A stretch of 64,000 nt of DNA. It comes from CADCTM01 sp049671305. GTDB lineage: Bacteria; Cyanobacteriota; Cyanobacteriia; Cyanobacteriales; Coleofasciculaceae. Position 1 is the first letter of the stretch. Every line of letters begins with the position of its first letter. The notes beneath the pieces were generated by a model. The model was not told the DNA's origin and searched no databases. It was given only the letters and a program-made list of their open reading frames with translations. Positions 8,771 to 16,458 of this stretch are shown here, in pieces. The DNA lies in assembly GCA_049671305.1 (NCBI GenBank), contig JBATUR010000013.1:1-64000 (forward strand). Reading direction: 5' to 3'. The position numbers were made by a program, and so were the translations under genes.

Positions 8771-11700
8771 CTATTTCTCCTTTACTACATAGTATTTAAC
8801 AAACTCCAAAATTTGTTTTTCTTGAAACCCTTCAGCTAACTGCAAAAGCTGTTGGGCAAAGGGAGCAAATTGCTCATCTAACTGTCTAATTTCCTTTGCC
8901 TGTTCGCAGATACCCTTAATATCACCCATCATTGCCACTTCATACAACATAGCGAGTGCTGATGCCGGAGGTGCTACCAAATCATTATCTATTGACTTGG
9001 GTGAATCTAAAGATAAATAATCAAAAACTTGATTTGATTCTTCATAAATCCATGTCAATTTTAAATGAATCTGTAATTGCTCAAAAAGAGTTTCACTACA
9101 AATCGGTTGAGGTAAAAAACCATTACAACCAATCCAGTAACTCTCTTGTTGATTATAATTAAAAACCTTAGCTGATGTCGCCAGTATTATCACTTGCTTC
9201 AGTTCAGCTACTTGCCGAATTTGTGGAACTATTTCCAATTCAGGATTAAGTAAAATCAAATCTGGCTTAATCTTTAAAGCTTGCTCCAAACAAGTTTGAG
9301 CATCATTTGCTTCAAATACCTCAAACCCCAAAGGAGTAAGCAAATTCATAAAAATTGAACGATTTGATTCTTGAGTATCGGCAATTAAAATTTGACGTTG
9401 CCCACCTTGAAAACCAATAATATTTCTTTGCTTAACTAACTTTTCTTCTGAAGATACCGAGGCTTCTGGTAAGTCTAAATCTAACCAAAAAACACTACCT
9501 TTACCTAAATCACTAGTTACATCTAATGATGCTCCCATCATCTCAACTAATCTTTTACTAATTGCCAGCCCCAAACCAGTTCCTTCCACCTGATCATGAG
9601 CTTCACCACTTTGATGAAATGGCAAAAATACAGATTCTAATTGTTCTGAAGCAATACCAATACCAGTATCTTCGACAATAAATCTGATTTTATTTGACAA
9701 CTGATTAGCCTCATTTGAGCTTGAATCTTTGGCAATATTAGCTTCATGCAAAGCATTAGCATAACCAACTTTAAAAGTGACTCCACCTACTTCTGTAAAC
9801 TTAACTGCATTACCGAGAAGGTTGATTAAAACTTGGCGTAAGCGTCTTTCATCACCAGTAACATAAGACGGCAACTCGGAAAATGTTTGATATTTAAAGA
9901 AAATATGTTTTTGTTCGGCTCTAATTTGTACCATTTCCATCAAGTTTTGCAGAAACTGAGGAAACTCAAAATCACTGAGCAAAAGCTCCATTTTACGGGC
10001 TTCAATTTTGGAAAGGTCTAAAATATCATTTAATAGAGTTAATAAATGTTCGCCGCAGCGCTGAATAATCTCTAAACCATGTTGTTGTTTAGCACTCAAA
10101 AAATCTTCTCGTTTCAGGACTTGGGCATAGCCTAAAATGCCATTTAAAGGAGTTCGTAATTCATGACTCATATTAGCGACAAATTCACTTTTAGCGCGGT
10201 TTGCTGCTTCTGCTTCTCGTCTAGCTTGTTCTAAATATAGATTCTGTTGTGCTAATTGCTGCGTAGCTTTGGTTTCTTGTTCTAATAATTGACCTTGGGA
10301 AAGTGCAATTCCTACTTGATTTGCCAGTTGGCGTAATAGTTCAATTTCAAAAGATTGCCACTTCCGAGGTGTCGAACACTGATGAGCAATTAGTAAACCC
10401 CAAAGATTATGACGTTGCAAAATTGGCACAACTAAATTTGCTTTGACGCCAAAACCTTCTAACATCTTTACATAACAAGGTTGCACATCTTCTGAAGCCA
10501 GATTTTCAATGCTACGAATTCGCCCTTGTTTGTATTGATTGACATAATATTGGGCAAAGCAGGGATCAATAATAATTTCTCCCAAAATACTGTTCCATTC
10601 CGAAACAACTGATTCGGTAACAACATTACCAGAATCATCAGGATTAAGCTGATAAAAGATAACTCGGTCAACTTGTAAAATTTGCCGAACTTCATTAACA
10701 GTAGTTTGCAAAATCGCTTCAAGTTGCAAAGATTGGCGAATTTTTAAAGTAATTTCGGCAAATAATTGCTGCTGTCGGTTTTGGCGAGATAATTCAACTT
10801 CGACTTGCTTGCGAGTAGTAATATCTTCGGCAATACCAGCAAGGCGGTAAACTAATCCTTGTTCATCTTGAATAGGAAACACCCGATCGCGTATCCAACG
10901 TATTTCTCCATCCGGTCGCACAATCCTATACTCTTGATCATAATCGCCCTCTGTTTGTCTCTGCAAAGCCTCAATAATGCGACTGCGATCAATAGGATGA
11001 ATTGCTTTTATCCAATCTTTGGGATGTTCATACAAACTGGCACAACTACGCCCCCAAATCTGCTCATACGCTGGACTAACATAAAGAATTGAAGAAGTTT
11101 CTAAAGCACTCATCCAAAACACTTCATGGATATTTTCGGCTAATTGACGGAAACGTTCTTCACTCTTTCGTAGTGCTGCTTCTGCCAATTTGCGATCGCT
11201 AATATTCGTCAAAGTTCCCACCAAACGCACCACTTGCTGATCATCATCGCGAATTGCCAAACCCCGCGAAATCATCCAAGGTTGAGAACCATCAGCACGA
11301 CACAAGCGAAACTCCAATTTCCACTGCCAAAGTTCGCCTGCAAATATTGTCTGCAAATGCTCTTCTACCCTTGGCAAATCTTCTGAGTGAATTAAACTCA
11401 AAAATTCGCTCCAACTCGGTCTAGTTTGCTCCAAAGAGTAACCCAGCAAGTTTAAACATTGGGGAGAATAATAACTATTATTCGTCTTAAAATTAATATC
11501 AAATAAACCATTATCATTTGCCTGAATTGCCAAAGCAAAACGCTCTTCACTCTCACAAAGTGCCGCAGTTGCCAACTTACGCTCAGTAATATCACGACCT
11601 TCAGCAATCAGCAAAACAACCTGCCCCAGATCATTTCTAAACGGCTTAATCGACAAATCAACCGTCACCACCGCATCATTTGCACCCAGCAAGTCCACCT

Positions 11701-13414
11701 CATAACGCACAAACTCACCCGTTGCCGCCGAAGCGATCGCATTCTTCAACTGTTGCTTATTATGTGCAGACATCCACCAGCGTCCTCGCCAAAACGCCTG
11801 CCCCACAATATCAACACTTTTAACCTGGGTAAAATTTAACCCACTCTCATTCACCTCCAACACCGTACCATCAGGCAGAAGCAACACAATAAACTGAAAC
11901 GTCCCATCAAAAATCGCCCGAAAACGTCGCTCACTTTCCCTTAACGCCTTCTCAACCCGCTTATGATCAACAATTTCTCGTCGTAATTGTCGATTAGACT
12001 CTCGCAGCGCCGCCGTCCTTTCTTCAACTCGACTTTCTAACTCTTGATTTTCCCGTGCCAGAGCAACAATCGCTGCCTTACGCTCCGTAACATCCTTAAC
12101 CGTGCCCTCATAATAAAGCAGCATACCCCGAAAATCACGCACAGCCCGCACATTTTCACTGACCCAAATCAGGCTGCCATCTTTACGATAAACTTGCGAC
12201 TCAAACCCCACCACCCAATCTTGCTGCTCCAACTGCTGATGCAACAAAGCATAACTATCTTCATTAACATAAAGTTGTTGAGCAATATCCTGCAAACTAG
12301 CAATCAATTCCTTCGCAGATTGATAGCCATACATCCTAGCCAAAGCTGGATTAGCACTAATATAAGCCCCATAAGTGCTCGACTGAAAAATCCCCTCCAC
12401 CGTATTCTCAAAGATATTACGATACTTGACCTCCGCCGCCGCCAGTTCAGCCATAATTGCTGCCAAAACCAAGGCTGTTACCGCTACAATTACCACAAAT
12501 GCCTGCACCAGGAACATTGCCTCACTGCCATCACTCGCCTTGGTGGCAAACAAACCATTACCCAGCGCCGCCCCATCAATCGCCATTACCGATACGATTA
12601 AAATAGCTAAAACGGCACCACGCTGCCCAAATTGTAAAGCCGCCCAAACCACCAAAGGAAAAGGCAAATATTCCAGAGGATAGCGAGTGTCAGCAAGAGT
12701 ATTTGGTGCGCCCAACCATGAGAAGATTTTGGGAACACTGCGGGCTTCAAAAACCAACCAACTAATTGCCGAAAGGCAACTCAGCCAAATTACCGCCCAA
12801 ATTAGCCGCCATTTATATTTCTGCCAATATTCCCGACTCCAACGCCGCCAAAACGTCCTAACAGTCATTGATGATTGTAGGGGACGAACTAAAGGAGAAA
12901 ACCAAACTAAGATTACAGAGGTGATGACTAGTACTCCCATCGCATTTGCTATCCACCACGTCCACCAGATTTCGCTTAAATTCCGCTCCACCTGACCGCT
13001 GAGGTATAAACTAGTCAAACCAATGGTTGGACTAATGAAGGTGGAAAGGACAACCATACTGAGCAGAAAGCGGAAGACATCTTGGAGACGACGCAAAGAA
13101 GGACTAATCTGCCATTGTCGTGCCAGTCCCGCACCACACCAAGCTTGTATTGTAGAGCCGACGGCTATGCCACAGGCAACACCCAGAGGTAGCGTAGTTA
13201 TAGCGGCAAAAAATGCGCCAAATAGCACCCCAAGCCAAATCTTTCGCCCCCATAAAAAGAGTGCCGCTTGGCTAATGCCTGCCGATATACATAGAGGCGA
13301 AACAAGTTGATTTGTGCCAGGAATACAGTTAGCCAGTTGTGCTGCCCCCATGTAAACCAGAGAAAGGACGACTACTTTAGCGAAATATTGCCATCGAGGT
13401 TCGCTCAAGGTCAT
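8771..13414 (-). CDS. MASE1-PAS-GAF hybrid histidine kinase with degenerate receiver
   Basis: A 1547-residue membrane kinase. A MASE1-type region with multiple hydrophobic segments fills residues 1-325. Four PAS domains follow (about 327-445, 495-612, 623-742 and 752-870), then a GAF (about 893-1045), HisKA with H1084, HATPase (about 1185-1317), a receiver-like domain (1340-1455) and the same C-terminal tail as its paralogue. The GAF carries DPCF (950-953) and a second Cys, C980, in the places used by DXCF cyanobacteriochromes, although C980 is followed by Tyr, not His. The receiver has Asn (N1390) for the phospho-acceptor, Thr for the second acidic residue and Gln (Q1436) for Lys, so it cannot be phosphorylated normally. 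Phosphate may instead pass to the receivers encoded downstream. Confidence 0.92.
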   Translation of the reverse strand: MTLSEPRWQYFAKVVVLSLVYMGAAQLANCIPGTNQLVSPLCISAGISQAALFLWGRKIWLGVLFGAFFAAITTLPLGVACGIAVGSTIQAWCGAGLARQWQISPSLRRLQDVFRFLLSMVVLSTFISPTIGLTSLYLSGQVERNLSEIWWTWWIANAMGVLVITSVILVWFSPLVRPLQSSMTVRTFWRRWSREYWQKYKWRLIWAVIWLSCLSAISWLVFEARSVPKIFSWLGAPNTLADTRYPLEYLPFPLVVWAALQFGQRGAVLAILIVSVMAIDGAALGNGLFATKASDGSEAMFLVQAFVVIVAVTALVLAAIMAELAAAEVKYRNIFENTVEGIFQSSTYGAYISANPALARMYGYQSAKELIASLQDIAQQLYVNEDSYALLHQQLEQQDWVVGFESQVYRKDGSLIWVSENVRAVRDFRGMLLYYEGTVKDVTERKAAIVALARENQELESRVEERTAALRESNRQLRREIVDHKRVEKALRESERRFRAIFDGTFQFIVLLLPDGTVLEVNESGLNFTQVKSVDIVGQAFWRGRWWMSAHNKQQLKNAIASAATGEFVRYEVDLLGANDAVVTVDLSIKPFRNDLGQVVLLIAEGRDITERKLATAALCESEERFALAIQANDNGLFDINFKTNNSYYSPQCLNLLGYSLEQTRPSWSEFLSLIHSEDLPRVEEHLQTIFAGELWQWKLEFRLCRADGSQPWMISRGLAIRDDDQQVVRLVGTLTNISDRKLAEAALRKSEERFRQLAENIHEVFWMSALETSSILYVSPAYEQIWGRSCASLYEHPKDWIKAIHPIDRSRIIEALQRQTEGDYDQEYRIVRPDGEIRWIRDRVFPIQDEQGLVYRLAGIAEDITTRKQVEVELSRQNRQQQLFAEITLKIRQSLQLEAILQTTVNEVRQILQVDRVIFYQLNPDDSGNVVTESVVSEWNSILGEIIIDPCFAQYYVNQYKQGRIRSIENLASEDVQPCYVKMLEGFGVKANLVVPILQRHNLWGLLIAHQCSTPRKWQSFEIELLRQLANQVGIALSQGQLLEQETKATQQLAQQNLYLEQARREAEAANRAKSEFVANMSHELRTPLNGILGYAQVLKREDFLSAKQQHGLEIIQRCGEHLLTLLNDILDLSKIEARKMELLLSDFEFPQFLQNLMEMVQIRAEQKHIFFKYQTFSELPSYVTGDERRLRQVLINLLGNAVKFTEVGGVTFKVGYANALHEANIAKDSSSNEANQLSNKIRFIVEDTGIGIASEQLESVFLPFHQSGEAHDQVEGTGLGLAISKRLVEMMGASLDVTSDLGKGSVFWLDLDLPEASVSSEEKLVKQRNIIGFQGGQRQILIADTQESNRSIFMNLLTPLGFEVFEANDAQTCLEQALKIKPDLILLNPELEIVPQIRQVAELKQVIILATSAKVFNYNQQESYWIGCNGFLPQPICSETLFEQLQIHLKLTWIYEESNQVFDYLSLDSPKSIDNDLVAPPASALAMLYEVAMMGDIKGICEQAKEIRQLDEQFAPFAQQLLQLAEGFQEKQILEFVKYYVVKEK

Positions 13415-13596
13415 GGATTGAATTTATCTGGGAGGGTGCTTTTTTATTCTGCTTGATATTGAGGGAAAACGTCACTAATTGCCGCTGACTGCACTCGCTA
13501 CAAAACCAGAAATTTTACTTAGTTATCATCAACAAGCAGCATTAAAGAGCCAGAAGGGTCAAAATAAAGACAATGCTTGCTTTCCTCGCTGTTAGT

Positions 13597-15072
13597 ATGA
13601 GCCACTGCATCAACCCCGACTGTCCCAAGCCACACAATCCAGATGACGCCAAGTTTTGTCTAACTTGTGGCACAAAATTACTGCTGAAAGACCGTTACCG
13701 TGCCATTCAAGCCCTCAGTCCAGGGGGTTCTAGTCGCACCTTCAAAGCCATAGATCAAGACCGTCTAAACCATCCTTGTGTGATTAAATTATTTATGCTG
13801 TCGCCGGCTCAAGATCAGAAGGCAACAGATTTGTTTAATCAAGAAGCGGTGCGATTGTATGAATTGGGCAAACATGATCAAATTCCCGAATTATTCGCCC
13901 ATTTTGAACAAAACGACCGCCTTTATTTGGTGCAAGAATTTATTGATGGACAAAGTTTATTAGATGAATTAGAACAACTTACGGCTCAAGGGAATAAGTT
14001 TTATCAAGAAAATAACATTCGTGCAACTTTAGCGGATTTATTGCCGGTTCTCAAGTTTATTCATGGTAAGGACGTAATTCATCGCGATATTAAACCAGCT
14101 AATATTATCCGTCGCCAGAGTGATGGCAAGCTGGTTTTAATTGACTTTGGTGTGGCGAAACAGGCAACAGCCGAAATTTTGGCAAAACGGGGAACGATGA
14201 TTGGTACGCTAGGATATGCCCCGGCGGAACAAATTCAGTTTGGTGAGGCTTATTGTGCAAGTGATTTATATGCTTTGGGAGCAACTTGTCTTCATTTACT
14301 AACTGGCAAACATCCTTTTAATCTCTACAATTCTTTGGAAGGTTGTTGGATTTGGCAGCAACGTTTGCCAGATGGAACAAAGATTAGTTCTCAGCTTACA
14401 ACAGTTATTGATAAACTGCTTAAGGTATTAGTAAAAGACCGCTATCAATCTGTTGATGAAGTGTTAAAAGATTTGCCTGAGTCTGAAATTTCTACAACGA
14501 GGGCGGCTTCAACTTCAGGCGATCTTGCACCGATTATTCATGATAATAACTTAGAAGTGACGCTGGCTCAAGTATCTTTAGCCTCTAAAAAAGGAGTTGA
14601 TTATACAAAGTTGCGAGATTTATTATCCGCTGGCAAATGGCAAGAAGCTGATCAAGAAACTCGGCTAAAAATGTTGGAAGTTATGGGGCAACAAGATCGG
14701 GGTTATCTAGATGGAGAAGATATTGAAAAGTTTCCTTGTTTAGACTTTGAGACTATTAATCAACTGTGGTTATATTATAGTAAAAACCGCTTTGGTTTTA
14801 GTATTCAAAAACGTATTTGGCTAGAAGAAGGTGGGAAACCGGGAATTTATGATGAGCGGGTATATGAGAGATTTGGCGATCGCGTTGAGTGGCGTAAAGA
14901 TGGCAATTGGCGATTGTATTCTGAGTTAACTTTCTCTTCAAATGAGGTGGCTGGACATCTGCCTTTAGGATTAAGTGTTGGTTGGGGTGCTGGGGCAATT
15001 AAGTTTGTGGGAGTGCAGGGCGCAGTTGAGGTAGATTGTTTGTTTTCTTTGGTTGATAATTGTGAGGTTTGA
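13597..15072 (+). CDS. Ser/Thr protein kinase with zinc ribbon and GUN4 domain
   Basis: I chose the ATG at 13597 (491 residues), which begins MSHCINPDC; an ATG at 13573 would add eight residues. A four-Cys zinc ribbon (Cys 4, 9, 21 and 24) is followed by a Hanks-type kinase with the catalytic loop HRDIKPAN (about 162-169) and DFG (about 183-185). The kinase N-lobe is glycine-poor but keeps the Lys in VIKLF. After a linker, about 337-480 is a GUN4 domain, whose relatives bind porphyrins and stimulate Mg-chelatase. Kinase plus GUN4 suggests regulation linked to tetrapyrrole status, by inference. It is transcribed away from the signalling block. Confidence 0.9.
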   Translation: MSHCINPDCPKPHNPDDAKFCLTCGTKLLLKDRYRAIQALSPGGSSRTFKAIDQDRLNHPCVIKLFMLSPAQDQKATDLFNQEAVRLYELGKHDQIPELFAHFEQNDRLYLVQEFIDGQSLLDELEQLTAQGNKFYQENNIRATLADLLPVLKFIHGKDVIHRDIKPANIIRRQSDGKLVLIDFGVAKQATAEILAKRGTMIGTLGYAPAEQIQFGEAYCASDLYALGATCLHLLTGKHPFNLYNSLEGCWIWQQRLPDGTKISSQLTTVIDKLLKVLVKDRYQSVDEVLKDLPESEISTTRAASTSGDLAPIIHDNNLEVTLAQVSLASKKGVDYTKLRDLLSAGKWQEADQETRLKMLEVMGQQDRGYLDGEDIEKFPCLDFETINQLWLYYSKNRFGFSIQKRIWLEEGGKPGIYDERVYERFGDRVEWRKDGNWRLYSELTFSSNEVAGHLPLGLSVGWGAGAIKFVGVQGAVEVDCLFSLVDNCEV

Positions 15073-15080
15073 TATTCTAG

Positions 15081-15100
15081 GGGCGCACGGCTGTGCGCCC
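15081..15100 (+). terminator. Hairpin after the GUN4-kinase gene
   Basis: GGGCGCAC and GTGCGCCC form an 8-bp stem with a GGCT loop nine bases after the stop codon. Only a short TTATAAT tract follows, so termination efficiency is uncertain. Similar GC-rich hairpins are common dispersed repeats in cyanobacteria. Confidence 0.5.
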
Positions 15101-15128
15101 TTATAATATCATTCACAGATGGAATTAT

Positions 15129-15386
15129 TCATTTTTCCAAGTCAGTAAATTCTTTCGCACTAAAATCTACCTTTATGAAAATTTTATCCTTCTGATGAGT
15201 TTGGCAAACATCAGTTGATATAGTAATAACGAATCGTGGCAATTGATATTTAATTACCAGAGAAAAACCAGCTAAAATAACGCTAGTAATTCCTTTTAAT
15301 AGAAGTGGGTGCAACTTCCATTGTGGATGTTTGTTTCTATTATTCACTGTTTCAACTTGATTATTGCTGTTATTGACTTTGCTCAT
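15129..15386 (-). CDS. Small putative membrane protein, unknown
   Basis: An 85-residue reading frame with a polar Asn-rich N-terminus (about 1-26), one hydrophobic segment (about 30-46) and a polar C-terminal half. It is convergent with the GUN4 kinase and divergent from the CHAT-associated gene. I recognise no motif or family. It fills an otherwise empty interval and could be a real single-span protein, but chance is possible. Confidence 0.4.
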   Translation of the reverse strand: MSKVNNSNNQVETVNNRNKHPQWKLHPLLLKGITSVILAGFSLVIKYQLPRFVITISTDVCQTHQKDKIFIKVDFSAKEFTDLEK

Positions 15387-15606
15387 AAATCCTCGTTTAT
15401 TCTGGCTATAAATTCAATTTAGTCAGGATTTCTTGGAATGGAAACGGCAGACAAATAAGATTTTGTAGCGGTTAATAGAAAGAAATATAAAAGAAATATA
15501 GCCAAATATAAGAAAATAGAATAATCTATAAAATCTTTACTGTCTTTCAAGAAGACGTTAGCATAACAATAAGTCATTTATAATCTATGAATACACCATT
15601 AATTTT

Positions 15607-16458
15607 ATGCTGCAACTTCAAGAAAAATTTATAGAAGCAATAACAAAAGACTGCTTGCTCGCAGCTACTCAAGTTAGAAAACTAATCTTTCAGCTACGAT
15701 TTAATCCAGAAAACAAAGAGCGTAGCAATAAAGAAATTGCTGTAAGAGTAAGAAAGCAGTTAGAAGATGCTGGGACAATTTACGAAAGCAATGAGTTAAA
15801 AGAAATAATTCGAGCTTTAGTCAATAAATTTGAAGATCAGATGATTAAAGATGAAGTGAATGTTGAATATTTAAAATCTAACGAACCAGGTCATAAGGGC
15901 AAGTGGCAATTAGTATATGATTGGTTATGGCAGAAGTATTTCCCACGTTGGTCATTAGAAACGCAGTGGCAGGAATTAGTTGCGAAGGCTGACAAAACTG
16001 ATGATTGGCTACAGGTAGAAGAGCTAACACCTATACCTGTTGATCGTAATGTTGGTAGACTCAAACTTCCCAAACCGACTATTTCTTTGAATGCTTATAT
16101 TAATTTAATTGTTAATTGGCGCGGCAAAAGTCGCTATTTATTACTACTCAATCAAGGGACAAGTGGCGAGAAATTCTGTATTTGCCCATCAAAATTATTT
16201 GCTCCATCTAATCAGTTGTCTCAACAGGAAATGCGTCTACCGCAAGATGATGTTAAGCATCCTTTGTTTTTTGAAGATCAGGGAAAAGAGCATTTTCTCG
16301 GCATTGTGATGGAGCAGCCTTTAGAGTTAGCTTGGTTGCGTCCTAATGATCAAGAAGACTTGCCGGCTTTGGATGCTGGTCGTTTGCATGAGTTGTTGGA
16401 GAAGTTGGAACTGCAGGGGAATTGGCAAATGTTTTATAAGTCTTTTGAGGTGGTTTGA
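15607..16458 (+). CDS. CHAT-associated protein, DUF4384-like C-terminus
   Basis: A 283-residue protein. The N-terminal part (about 1-115) is charged and helical and matches nothing I know. About 155-250 resembles DUF4384-type domains that accompany kinases and caspase-like proteins: a hydrophobic strand RYLLLLNQGTSGE, then a Pro-rich region ending with PLELAWLRP. The stop TGA shares its final A with the ATG of the downstream TPR-CHAT gene, so the two are almost certainly co-translated. By inference it is a sensor or adaptor for the CHAT effector. I see no transmembrane segment or catalytic motif. Confidence 0.75.
   Translation: MLQLQEKFIEAITKDCLLAATQVRKLIFQLRFNPENKERSNKEIAVRVRKQLEDAGTIYESNELKEIIRALVNKFEDQMIKDEVNVEYLKSNEPGHKGKWQLVYDWLWQKYFPRWSLETQWQELVAKADKTDDWLQVEELTPIPVDRNVGRLKLPKPTISLNAYINLIVNWRGKSRYLLLLNQGTSGEKFCICPSKLFAPSNQLSQQEMRLPQDDVKHPLFFEDQGKEHFLGIVMEQPLELAWLRPNDQEDLPALDAGRLHELLEKLELQGNWQMFYKSFEVV

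Noticed and set aside
12044..12601. 185-codon plus-strand frame
   Set aside because: It is antisense to the PAS region of the MASE1 kinase, has low-complexity composition and no family pattern.
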